A DNA stretch of 64,000 bases from Paragordius varius (lineage: Eukaryota; Nematomorpha): assembly GCA_964247055.1 (NCBI GenBank), contig OZ176051.1, positions 5,952,001 to 6,016,000 on the forward strand. Reading direction: 5' to 3'. The translations under genes and the position numbers were made by a program. A model generated the notes under the pieces. The model had not been told where the DNA came from. It made no database searches and saw only the letters and a program-made list of their open reading frames with translations. Positions 11,481 through 23,103 of the stretch are shown here, in pieces. Every line of letters begins with the position of its first letter. Position 1 is the first letter of the stretch.

Positions 11481-13875
11481 TAAAGTGACCAGATTTTTTG
11501 AAGGAAAAAGCGGGACAAATCTGAGAAAGGGGGCATGGGGGGTCCAACCAAAAATTTTTATACAAAAAATTTATAATATTTATTTATTTTTAACACAAAT
11601 ATATTATAAATATATATAAACATTTTATTTTTTGGTATATTTTCTTATTTGAGGGAATGCGTTTTAGCAGATTGTCATTCTTTTTTAAAATATAAATCTT
11701 CACAAGAATTTGTCAAATTATATTTGACAGATAAAATGGCCTTTAAAGTTTCGACATGTAAATTTGATTTTTCCAATATCCACACCTGATTTAGTGTGGA
11801 AAAAACGCGCTCAGTAGCAGCGTTGGTTTCAGGTAACATAGTTTGTTTCAAAATGATAAAATATTTCTAACACTTTCTTTTCTACTGTATTTTTTGTAGT
11901 CTATTATTTAAGTTTGTCATTATTAATATATTTTTTAACTCTCCAGAAAAAGGATCATTTTCTGAAAGATTACTTTTTGGGAATTTTTGGGAGATGCAGA
12001 TGTAATCAAAAGATTTTTGAATATCGCACCAATTAAATTCTGGTTTTAATGTTATTCAATGATCATTGGATTGCACCGTCCAGTCTTCCAAATAAACTTT
12101 AAAGTTTGTGTAAAACATTTTTATATGGTACATATCTTGGCGATTTATTAAGCTTTGTTTTTCTAAATTATTTATAATATTGCGAATGGTTAATGGTATA
12201 AAATTATTTTCAAACCTTTCTTGACATTGGAATTTTAGGTTACTAACTTCAATGGCTACTTCGATTGTCGAATTTTTGTCACCTTCTATAAATTTAATAA
12301 CATTTTGAAAGAGAGAAGCTTGATTATGTAAGAATTCTAACCATATTTTTGAAGAATCACTTTCAAAAAACTGTTTTAAAGTTGTAAGACATTTGTTCTG
12401 TGATAAAAAAAAGATTCTAAAGGAACATACATTTTTAAATCTTTCGATAGCTGGCATAAAAGCTAACCAACGAGTTTTACCATATCCAAGCATTTTTTGA
12501 TATTGAACTTCTGCATTTTCACACAATTCCCTTAAGCGTTTCAACGCGTACCGTGTATATATAATGATAGGAATGTATTTTAACAACTACATTTTCCATA
12601 TCTAGGGATATCAAATCAGAAGCTGTTTAAATAGCGTTGTGTAATATATGTGCACACCCAGCGCCAATAATGTTTTGATTAAGATTATCTGTAAATTTAT
12701 GAAAAATATATTTTGTTCCCCTCCTTGCTTTTCCACCGAAGTTTGTATTGGTGTTGTCAGCGCAATATGCGATGATTTTGTTTTTTAAATTATTTTTTCT
12801 AGAATATTCATTATTGAAGTAAAAATACCGAGAGAAATAGAACTAAAATTTTAATTTTTACTCCGGTTTCTGGATAAAATATCTTATTAAAGTGGGAAAT
12901 AATTTTATTTCAATGTGATTTGATGCAGCAGAGTATAGCGATAGGAAATTAATTTTCAGCAAATCTTTTTGTATTTCAGAAAATGCATGTGGCGAAGGGA
13001 CATTGCATACAATGATTTCAGTCTTTGTACGGGCACATGTAATTTTATATTGAATATGGTACGAATAATCTGTGAGGTACAATCCATAGATTTAAAAGAA
13101 TGATTGTGATTAACCGCGTGAAAAGATAAAACGCCTTCGGCTAGTGCCAATTTTCTTCCTCTCCAAAAGCGGTTTCTCGATAAAAATCGCTCATTTTGTA
13201 AGATGATGCCGCCATATCTAAACAATTTTTATGTTTCTATGTTTTCATATGCTTTGTAATATCATGCTTGCCGCCATGTGCTAGGATGAATTCCCCCTCG
13301 CATAAAGAAGAAAATGAATTATTCATTCTTCGTTTCTTTGATAAAAGGAAATTCTTTGATTAATTCATTGTTGAATTAATAACCTCTTTTTGTACTCATA
13401 TTTTTAAACTAATATTAGTTTAAAAAAATATTACCTTAATTTTCTGGAGTAAACGTATAAGCTATCGATTTTTGGTATTAATTTGTCTTTTTGATAAGAT
13501 TGACAGGTAATATAACTAAAACATTAGTATAAAAATATATTTTATTACCTTAATTTTCTGAAGTTATATAAGCTACCGATTTGGACTTTTTGATAATGTT
13601 GGTAGTAAGAGTAGGAAGCAAAGTGTATAATCATATGATATAAATTTGAAAAAAATATATATTTTTAATTTAAAAATAAAAAATTGTAATATAAAATTGA
13701 TATAGATTTTATAGATAACTATTGATAAAAAATTTAAACGATTAAAAAAAAATTTTTAATAAAAAATTTAAATGTATCTAATTATTTTTTATATAATCTT
13801 GAAAAAGCGGGACATTTCAAAAACGTAGCGGGACGCGGGACAAAGTGTGAAAAAGCGGGACGTCTGGTCACCTTA
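11481..13875 (-). mobile_element. hAT-superfamily DNA transposon, copy 1 (degenerate transposase)
   Basis: The terminal inverted repeats are TAAAGTGACCAGA on the left and, read inward from the right, TAAGGTGACCAGACGTCCCGC. Perfect 8-bp duplications ATTATGAT flank it (11473-11480 and 13876-13883), which is diagnostic of hAT. Minus-strand reading gives, in order, a zinc finger with CSLCEGEF-like and HDI.KHMKT blocks (about 13320-13230), a MDCTSQII..CARTK segment (about 13110-13000), a KTRWLAFMPAIERFK segment (about 12480) and a C-terminal dimerisation block with NAATERVFSTLNQV (about 11830-11770). The frame changes several times and no full-length ORF remains, so it is non-functional. The second copy at 39816 has the same order. 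Confidence 0.92.
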
Positions 13876-13883
13876 ATTATGAT

Positions 13884-14902
13884 ATAATATTGTAAGGCAA
13901 ATATATTTTTTAATCAAGGAAGAAAAGGTATAATATTTTTGTTTACCAATTTGGTTTTACTGCAAATAAAATTAGATTTTTAAACTTAAGTGATATTGTT
14001 TTACTGTAGGTAAAAAATTTTATTGGATAAAGAATAAAAAATATCTAAATGAAAAATAATGTAAAAAATACTAGGAAAAAAATATTTAACTATAGCCATC
14101 AAAAATCGCATTTTTCTTGTAGACTAAGTCCAACAAAAATAAAAAAGGAAACATAGGGAAAATTTACTTATCATAAAGTATAATAAAAATCCTAAACGCA
14201 AAATACTGTTTACGGTTTTATTTTTCAGGTGTAACATTGTCTTTGGCAGGAAATAATTTAAAAAATCTGCTTTTTGATAAAGGAAACTTTTAGGTAATTT
14301 GCATAATAGCCAAAGTAGCTTATAATTTACACATCGTTTAGTATTTATCCCTTTCTATGCAATTCAATGTATAAAAAAACTTTTCTATCGCTTTAATTTA
14401 GCTCTTTAATTTTTAATCCTAATTTAAGATAAAATCTTTTGGATCTAAATTATTTTTAAGACATTTGGCACACAGTAATTAACAAAAAAAGTACTTTAAG
14501 TCAACGATTCGGCTTCAAAACCCAATATGCAATATTTATTTTGTAACTCATTTTATTTTGTGTATTTAAACAGACAATTCTAAAATTTTGTTAATAACAT
14601 AAATTATTTATAGGAAGTTGTGTGCTACAATTAAGAGTATTTATTTTGAATTGCAGGACCTTCTTTGTTAAAATTTCAAATGTTCCCAGTTGAAATAACC
14701 AGAATAATTTTATTTACTACGTTTGATTGTTTCTGTGCTTTAGAGTTTTTTTAATAATAGCCATTCAAAAGAAAAGATTTAACTTTTAAATTTGACAAAT
14801 AATAATTGAAATATTTAGGCATTTGTAATTCAAATATGTATATATACAATAATTTATATACAATTACATAATTAAAATTATATAATTAGTTTTAGGATAT
14901 AT
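13884..14902. other. intergenic, nothing recognised
   Basis: A+T-rich sequence between the hAT copy and the 3' end of the PCGF gene. It has no ORF or repeat that I can support. Confidence 0.5.
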
Positions 14903-17900
14903 TCAAGGGACTGGAGGTGACATAATACTACATTTTTCTATCGGAAGAGATTTGTTAATTATATCGGCATTTTCCAATTGTTGGCATGCTTTATCAACTT
15001 TGGCCATTAAATTATGTCGCCAGGATTCAGTTTGATTTTGAGATTTGGTATCATTTTTTAATGTCTTATCATCATCATTATTATTATTTAAATTAATATT
15101 ATTTACCATTTCATTTTGATCTACAATATCGGGAGCAGTTTTATTGGTTGATATACTATTTTCGTTTTCAAGCTCTCCCGTACTTTCTGACAAAGGTGAC
15201 AAACTGATAGGCGAAAATGTAGGACGGATTTTGGCAATGCAATTTGGATTGTTTGAATTATTCTTTTTATCGGTTTTTGGTGTGTTAGGTAGTTCTGTAA
15301 ATATTTTTAAACATGAATATTATTGGTTATTGATAAATTATTTTAAATATGTAATATAGAAAATTTTGTATCTAGTCAATTATAGGTAGTAATTATATAT
15401 ATACATTGGACCCAACTCATATTGATGTGAATAATAATTATTACTTAATCAATTAATATTCAGTTTATTTGTAATAATTCATAGCATTCGACAGATATTT
15501 TTTTCGTTTTTAGCTAATAATAATATGGGCCACATTAGATTTGCTTAAAAATCGGAAAGGTGCATGATTATCAGCAGGAGCTAATCATTATATAAAGGAT
15601 TAGGGAGATGGAGGGTTATTTGATGTCATATGGGTACAATCATAGTTTTAAAATAGCCAAGACTCAAAATGTTGTATTTTTTCTATATCATATTTGAAAT
15701 TGTTAAGTATGTGCATAAGATTTGGAGTTAGATAACGTACAAAATATAAAAAATACGATTTATTAATCCAAACATTTAACACAACGCGAAAACTCTTGCA
15801 AAGCTATTATATAAAATTATCTGTTCACATAAATTAAAGAATTTGTAGTTTCATACGAATGTATTTTATTAAAAACGCTACCTGGTTTTAAAATTTGTCA
15901 ATAAAAATTTAATAGATAGAAATAAGAGTCAAATTACATTATAAATATATTCACATACTTGCAGAATTGTCTCCGAACAATTCAGTATCCGTATTATTTA
16001 ATTCGCATATATAGAATGTCAATTCAAGAGGCTCGTTCTAATTGAAAGTATAACAACAAGATAGAATAATACATAATTTAAAAGTCGCAAAAATTAAATA
16101 TAAATGAATAGTATTAGTTAAACAATGTTGATATTTCATTAATATTGTTAATACTGGTAAGTGTAAATCCTATACAAAATAAAATTTATTTAAAATATTA
16201 TATACTAATAAAAAATGCATTAAATAAAATTATAAAAGTTTTGAAGTAGAAATCACATGTATTCATTAACCTTTTTTGGAGGCAGGCTGGAAACAATGTC
16301 CATTAAATTGAGTTCATCATTTAATTCGTGATTCAAGCGATACAATTCAATCTAATTCAAATTCGATTAAATTTATAAAATTAACATTATATATATATAT
16401 ATATATACAGTATGCATATTAATGGTTGCTTTTTCACACTATAGTTAGGCAATTTGCAAACACAGTAGTGTATGGAAAAAAGAAAGGAAAAAATTGTTTA
16501 TTCATTGATTTCTCCATACACTACTGGTGTTCAAATTGCCCAACTATAGTGTGAAATAAACAACGACTAAAATGCATACTGTATATATTTGAATTTTTGA
16601 ATACTTTTAATCCTGAGTATATATGTTGAAACTAAAATAGATAAAAAATCGTGATTTAAGATAATTTGTTACGCAAAAGCATGTAAAGTTAACTAATCGC
16701 TTTACATATAAATATTATTGTTAATGTATATTAATTGGTTATGAAAACAATAAACAACCATGGAATTACTTTAAATTTTAAAATTAATCTAATTTAAATA
16801 TATAAATTTACTTCAGTTTACAAAATGAAATAGATTAGTCATAATAAAACGTCCGCACATATAAAAGTAACTTAAAATAATTTTATTACCTTCCATATTA
16901 TTTACAAAAAAGATTAAAAATAAAACTTTAGGGGTATTTATTTTTAATATAATAATTTACTTGTTCAAGGTATGGGATAGAAAATTTCTTTTGAAGAAAT
17001 TTTTTGAGCAATTCAACTGACAACGAAATTTCACATTGGAGATAACGCTTAAAATTAGCCTAAATATAAAAGAGTAAAAAATAATTTGGTTATTATAATG
17101 CTCTAAAGAGCTTATTTATACATTATATGTAAGATTTTAAATATGGAGCTAGTATTCAAAAGCTATAAAATGTAATCGGCTGTGGAAATAATTTTTATGT
17201 GAAACTTATAGATAGTCCCGTGAACCCCATTTATTTTAATGAAATCAATCATTATTTAAAGAGCCTTAATTTTTTATACAATATTACTTAATAGATCTAA
17301 TAACCCTATCTCAACTCTATATTTTATAATGTATTTGATTTAAAATACTCCATACTAAGGTATTTTAAAAAATTGAGGTAAAATATGGTTGACATAATTT
17401 TTATAATAGACAGCCTTTTGTTTATAAATTGGCGCTAAAGTCAAGTATACTATTATATAATTTTTATAAGGCTTATCAAATTTCTTTGTATTAATCATAT
17501 AATGTAAAATACCAAAGATTTTTCAATTAGACTGGAAAAATTTTCTTTTTCACTTGTTAAATGATATTTGAGAAGTATATTGATTTCATCGGTAGGACTG
17601 TACATATCTACATTATAAGTTTCAATCTCTGATTCTTCCAACAACATTTTGCTGTAAAACCCTTGTTTATCTAAAATAATAAAATTTTGAAAATTTTATG
17701 AATTTGTTTTGGAATAATTTATTATTTCTTGGATATAAAAATAATTCTGTGACTATCGTAAAACTGATAATATTATATATGATAATTTTTGAAGTATAGA
17801 ATGCAAATTACCAAAAAATTAGCAAAAATTAAATTAAATTTTATATAACAATAATTTTTTAAAATAATTAAAGTTATCATATTTTTTTTTTAATTTAAAA

Positions 17901-18331
17901 TTTTTTACTAGATAAAATTTCATAAAATTTATCCAAAAACTAAGTTAGCATTTTTCTTAAAAATTTTTATACCTTTAATTTTCTTGGAGTTTTGGGCAAA
18001 AAATGCTCTACGACGCTGTATTTCATCTAAAATTAAATAAAGTATTTACCTTCATATAAACCAGGAATAAGTTTATAAACTAATGATTGTAAGCTCATAT
18101 CACTTCTAAAAAGTTACTTAAAATCTACCTAATATTTAATGTTGGCCGAGTTTTATGAATAAGGCAACCACAAATTGGACAATGTTTTTCCTTTGTTACA
18201 TAATTTATGATACAGCTTTTGCAAACTATAAATTACAGAGATATCTTACAAGAATGAAGACATTCTATAATAGTTGTAGCTTCAATTAAGTATCCTTTGC
18301 ATAAAAAACAAGAAAGATGTTCATTAATCAT
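14903..18331 (-). CDS. PCGF4: Polycomb group RING finger protein, BMI1/MEL18 (Psc) class
   Basis: Core subunit of PRC1: with RING1 it forms the E3 that ubiquitinates histone H2A. Nine exons join in frame: 18331-18250, 18225-18129, 18105-18050, 18026-17973, about 17672-17520, about 17060-16970, about 16352-16271, about 16036-15964 and about 15296-14903. The RING has [25 protein letters not shown] and HCPICG; it is followed by [31 protein letters not shown] and a C-terminal RAWUL ubiquitin-like domain ([19 protein letters not shown], then LNLMDIVSS). IIECLHSFCK and HKTRPxLNIRSD favour PCGF2/4 over PCGF1/3/5/6. The last exon is a Ser/Asn-rich tail like that of BMI1. The first three introns are 24, 23 and 23 nt. 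It shares a short 5' interval with BORCS5. Confidence 0.92.
16408..16581. mobile_element. palindromic MITE, TA-flanked, copy 1
   Basis: A 174-bp near-perfect inverted repeat with ends CAGTATGCAT and ATGCATACTG, flanked by TA on both sides (16406-16407, 16582-16583). The arms share CACACTATAGTT, GCAATTTG and CAGTAGTGTATGGA. It lies in a PCGF intron. The TA duplication suggests a Tc1/mariner-mobilised MITE. Other copies are at 50475 and 52437. Confidence 0.85.
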
Positions 18332-18453
18332 AGAGATAGTAAATAATTTTGCTGTATAAAACTCAAATTTATTATCCATATATTTTGCGGTGGTGGCGAA
18401 AAAAACTTAAAAATGTGCTGCTGGTAACGCATCAGAGATTAAAATCATATGAC
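18332..18453. promoter_or_regulatory. putative bidirectional promoter, PCGF / BORCS5
   Basis: Only 122 bp separate the divergent start codons, so both 5' UTRs and core promoters must lie here or overlap the opposite gene. No specific element is recognised. The call rests on gene geometry. Confidence 0.5.
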
Positions 18454-19310
18454 ATGGGTTCAAATCAAAGTTCTACCCAATTGCCTCGTGAATCTTCTTC
18501 TTATCAAAATAAATCTTTGATAGATTCGGTATCGAGCGGTACAATAAGTCCATTAAGTGAAGAAATGCCATATTATATGTACAAAATGGGCAAACCTATT
18601 GGAGATGGTAAAGTGTTATTATTTATTTAGTAAATATCTAGAAAACAAAAAATTAAATGCTGCAACAACATCAACATACTCCAAATCTTTAACTTTTGCC
18701 TCTATTAAAGATTTGAAAAATTTAGTTAATAAATCGAGTGTTGATTTAGATAAAGTCACTATTGTATCCACTGGGCCCAACAAAAAATGCGTGGAAAATG
18801 ATCCATATATTCAAAAGCTATCACAAATACCATTATCTCTTCCTATTCTTAGAAAATCCCTTAAGTATCCTTTAAAACAAGAGGATTACGTATTTATGAA
18901 CGACGTTAATAATATTAAAACATCCTTGCATCAAAAGGTAAATTTTATATATATCCCATAATTAAATTTAGATTATAAGATTAATCAATTTATATCAAAA
19001 TCATTTATTCGATATCGTGAAACCACTGCAAGAAACACAAGAAAATTCTTTTGAATCCTTAGTAAACATTAGAAGAAACCTCCATAAAATTATGTTAAGT
19101 TACCGAGAAAAAAATGAAATTTTGGATAAAACACTTCGCTTAGTCCAATATGATAAAGAGCTACTCGTTGACAAAAAATTTGAAAATAATTTATTCAATC
19201 TTGACATTTATACCAAATTATATGAAGATATTGAAAAATTATATGCAACAGCCAACCATTTAAATAACCAATTACCACCAAATTTAAAATTGTCAACGAC
19301 ATTGCAATAA
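18454..19310 (+). CDS. BORCS5: BORC complex subunit 5 (myrlysin)
   Basis: Membrane anchor of BORC, the complex on the cytosolic face of lysosomes that recruits ARL8 and kinesin for outward movement. Exons are 18454-18607, 18642-18937 and 18972-19310; both introns are 34 nt. The start MGSNQSS fits an N-myristoylation site and matches the family's MGSEQSS start, so it is preferred to an in-frame upstream ATG at 18349. Family matches: VTIVSTG, NDPYIQKLSQIP, then the C-terminal helical region with YEDIEKLYATANHLNNQLPP. About 260 aa, longer than the vertebrate protein because of a Ser-rich N-terminal segment. The stop lies 24 bp from the stop of the convergent ACOT13 gene. Confidence 0.85.
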
Positions 19311-19334
19311 TAATAAATTGTAATGTATTTATTA

Positions 19335-19807
19335 TTAATTTAAATATTTGGTATGTTCACCGGTTGCTATGACAACATTGTTCTGTTTATTGTACATTTT
19401 CGCTCTAGTAAAGGCCAAATTTTTACCCATTTTTTCGCAGACACTCTCAATTACCAATTCATCGTTAATCAAGGCTTTACTTATATATCTAAGAATAGAT
19501 AATGGAGTAAAAGTGAAATATACGAAATATTCAAATTGACGCTAAATGACGGTTTTAAATTTGGATATTGTAGACTTAGGATGGCAAACGATGTAACATG
19601 ATCAATAATTGTCGCAATCAATCCTCCATGTAAAGTGTCAGCTATATTAACATGTTCTGGAGCTACACGGATTTCCGCGACACATTTTCCTTCAGCACAA
19701 CTAATTAATTTAAGCTTAAAATAAACGAAAAATATAAATACCTGCTTAAACGTAACTCCAAAGCCTTTGTTCAACAATTGAAGCCATGCGTCACGGTACG
19801 GTTTCAT
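19335..19807 (-). CDS. ACOT13: acyl-CoA thioesterase 13 (THEM2-like hotdog thioesterase)
   Basis: Hotdog-fold enzyme that hydrolyses medium- and long-chain acyl-CoA, usually at mitochondria. Exons are 19807-19742, 19714-19524 and 19488-19335, with introns of 27 and 35 nt. The hallmark HGGLIATIIDHV carries the family's HGG motif and catalytic Asp in the IDH/VDN position. Other matches are EHVNIADTLHGG, SVNLNISYIS and a C-terminal ATGEHTKYLN like the family's AQGRHTKHL. About 136 aa, the usual length. It is tail-to-tail with BORCS5 (24 bp) and head-to-head with the ZCCHC7-like gene (47 bp between start codons). Confidence 0.92.
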
Positions 19808-19854
19808 TCACAACCCTCGATGATTTGAATAATTAATAAAAAAAATTTCATTTG
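19808..19854. promoter_or_regulatory. putative minimal bidirectional promoter, ACOT13 / ZCCHC7-like
   Basis: Just 47 bp lie between the two divergent start codons. Unless undetected 5' non-coding exons exist, promoter elements must overlap coding sequence. No motif is recognised. Confidence 0.4.
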
Positions 19855-21689
19855 ATGTGTGAGTTTGAAAACGACGATTTGGATTCAGACCTTGAAAATG
19901 AAGTGTATGCCCAATTTTATTTTGGACAAGATGAAACTAAAATTTTAGAAACACCTGAAGTTAAACCTCCAACTTTGTCGGAACCAAGTTTATTTTAGCC
20001 GATAATTGTAAGAATGGATAATTAAAAACTGTGATGTGGAAACTAATGCTAAAACTCTCAACGAATCATTATGTGAAAAATGTCAATTCCGCCATAAAGC
20101 CAATGAGTGTAGCCAGGTAATAAAATTTTAATAATTTTATTAGCTCGATCATATAAAAGATTTACATTGTGAGTTATGCGGTACTTGGGATCACGCTAAA
20201 AATTATCATGGCTTTTGTAATTTTTGTTTTCGAATAGATCATTTATCCAATGTCTGTGTGACAAAAAAATGTGTTCGAAAATGTTTTTTATGCAAAACCT
20301 CTAACCATTTATCTCAAGTATTGATTTGACATATATTATAAATTTGAGGAAATTTTGGTTTGGGATCTTAAATTATATTATATGATTATTTTTATTTTTG
20401 GATACAAACAGATTTAAACTCTATTGTATCATAAAATTGGTATAATTTATTTTATTAATTTAATAAATTTTTTACGCTAAACCTTATTTTAATTGTTAGT
20501 AATAAACTTAGATAGTCGGCAAAAAATAGTAGTTTTCGCATCTTTAACACGGTCCTATCTGTTGATTTCCTACAATATCCTCATATTTTATTGAACGGTC
20601 CCGAGTGGTTTCCAACACGCGGGCCGCATGCGGTCTGCTAATATTTCTGCAATCCGCAAGAATTTCAAATACGAAATCTAAATAAAATGATTATTTTATA
20701 TGAATTATCTTCCCGAATTTCGTTTGTGAACTAGCAAAAAGTGTTAAAAATTTGTAGTCTATATAATCTTGTGCTTAAATTCTGATAAAATATTTCTTAA
20801 TGCCTATATATTTTGCGAATGTCGCCCACCGGGTTTTTTATTCAAATAGGCGCCCGCATCGCAATTGTGTTGGACACCCCTGGTTTAGATAAATATTATT
20901 TTTTTTCATGCAAACTATTTCCGGATATTTTGCATCACTATGATACAAACTTTTTATATCCACTTCTACTCTAAAACTTATATAATTGCAATTTTCTATA
21001 TATTTCATTATTATCGACTTGAAATAACTTTTCTTTTTAAAATATGATGATTCAAGTTTATGTTTCTTAATCTAAATAGCCTTTGCTTATATTGAACAAA
21101 AATAGTATAATTACTGGATTTTCGCATTTTTAAAATTCATAAATAAATTCTGGGCTTACGAGCGAATGATAATAATATTTTTAATATTTCGTTTATTATT
21201 GGATAAACTTTTTTAGTTTTTTTTTCTCAGTTTTTATCTGATGAAGTTTACACAATTATAAACAAAATATAATAAATATTATAATTTATATTTGCTCGTA
21301 AGCCCAAAATTTATTTTATAAAAATAGTATAATTTATTGTCAAATTATGTGTTATTATGATGTTATAGGTATGCCCTAACCTTTGGCGACAATTCCATAT
21401 GACAACCCAAAAAGATCAAATTATCAAACTGAATCCAAAGTGTAAACTAAAGAATCATACCTCTCGCCAAGTTTATTGTTTAAATCTACCGCTGGACAAA
21501 CAAACTTTTCGCCCGAATGATCTTAAGAACCCCCACTCCGTAACGTATTACAATGTTGATTACTCCAAAATAGAATTTGGGCGAAGTCGTTTACATTGTT
21601 GTTTGATTTGCGGATACTCTGGACATTTGGCAAATGTAATCAATAAATACTGTCCTTAATATCTTATTTTTGTCATCATATAATTTGGT

Positions 21690-21731
<42 letters not shown>

Positions 21732-23103
21732 GCAATGTGAATACACCCACTCCCTTGAATATGAATTGTGTCATCCGTTTAATGTCACTTATTTCAACTG
21801 TAAACCACAACTGTATGCATTCAATATACCTTCGGAAATTGATAACCCCAACTATAAACCAGACATTAATTTTGTACCACCTTCACCTGCCAAAAATAGT
21901 GTTAAAAATAATCATAATAATAATAATTTTAATCGAAACTCACCGTTTTCACCATTAAAAGCCTTTCCTACCTGGCAAAGTGATGATAGTAGTGAAGATG
22001 AAAGTTCTGAATCAAAAGCAACGTCCACAAACAATGATAATATCGAAATAGAAGCGAGGACTAATGAATCAAAATTGCCTATATCCAAACTAACAATAAA
22101 ATCACCTCCACGCTTTAATACAACACGTTTTAATGTTGATGATGGTAAGGATGGCAATATTGCGGGAGATGATACAAGCATACCTGAAAGCATTTTTGTT
22201 GGTTCCTTTGAAATAAATGCGGATTGGAGATATCCTACTATGAATGAAATTTTACGGAAATCAAAAAAAGCCGTTCTTCGACGCCTTAAATTGGACCGTT
22301 TTGAAACGCAGATGAAAGATGTCAAACTTCCCATGTATCCTGTGAAAAATTCTAAACCCTTATCGAAACTTCTACCAAAACTCGAATCTGTTGCTGAAAA
22401 GTCGAAAAAATCTGATGTTTCAAGTGAGAACAAAGATATAAAGACATTAAAAAGTAAAACAGATACCGGCTCACAACCTCATAAATCTAATACAACTTGC
22501 AATTCATTAAATAAAAAGGAAAATGTTGCTATCAAAAAATCAGATAAAACGGAAAAAGATAAATCAATTATTTCTGATATTATGTCTAATAATAAATCCT
22601 TAAGCGATAAAAAACGAAATATTAAAAATGTTCCTGACAAAAAACCTCAGCAGACACAATCACATAAAATATCCAATAACAAAACCAATATCGCTGTAAA
22701 ACCTAATTCAAATACATCAAAACATGATATTCCGAACCAAAGCAAGATTTGTTTCAACAACTCAAATTTACCGAATCTCCCGAAAACCGAATTATCGGCT
22801 TTCAAATCAAAGCAGCGCAATAAAAAGAAACATCAAAAGAAAAAGCAAAAATTACAAGTGTATAAACAAAAAATTCGACTAGTTAATTCGGGCATACAAA
22901 CAAAACATCCCAAAGGCCTATTTAAAACTGATATACCTTGGTATGAACAACGTAGAATATCATCGGCATATGTACTGGATACTTCCCGCACTGTAAATGG
23001 CCCACCTAAGCCTGACCCTCAACAAACGAAACGGAAGGAAATCGATGATTTCCTGGCTAAATGGGATTCTTTGCGTAATGCTAAAAGACACAAAAATATT
23101 TGA
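19855..23103 (+). CDS. ZCCHC7: ZCCHC7-like (Air1/2-type) zinc-knuckle protein
   Basis: ZCCHC7/Air proteins are the RNA-binding subunit of the TRAMP complex, which marks nuclear RNA for exosome decay. Exons are 19855-19987, 20013-20116, 20144-20317, 21369-21635 and 21733-23103. The first two introns are 25 and 27 nt; the third, about 1 kb, holds a hAT MITE; the fourth carries a TA microsatellite. Zinc knuckles occur as CEKCQFRHKANEC, CELCGTWDHA, CNFCFRIDHLSNVC, CFLCKTSNHLSQVC and CLICGYSGHLANQC. A knuckle followed by NLWRQFHMTT matches the family's EIWRQYHLTT. The last exon encodes about 455 residues, Ser/Lys/Asn-rich, with a basic KRNKKKHQKKK-type stretch. Assignment rests on knuckle order and the WRQ(Y/F)H motif. 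Confidence 0.8.
20603..20882. mobile_element. hAT-type MITE in ZCCHC7 intron
   Basis: The left end GAGTGGTTTCCAACACGCGG and right end GTGTTGGACACCCCTG form imperfect inverted repeats with GC-rich blocks, as in the copies at 5105 and 33539. The body shares an AATTTCG..AACTAGCAAAA stretch with them in inverse orientation. No clear target duplication. Confidence 0.65.

Noticed and set aside
18349-18453. In-frame upstream ATG for BORCS5
   Set aside because: It would add 35 unrelated residues and bury the myristoylated MGS start that the family needs for membrane anchoring.
21912-22433. 173-codon ORF on the minus strand
   Set aside because: It lies opposite the ZCCHC7-like last exon, which has the spliced, zinc-knuckle-bearing frame. 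This is a shadow ORF.
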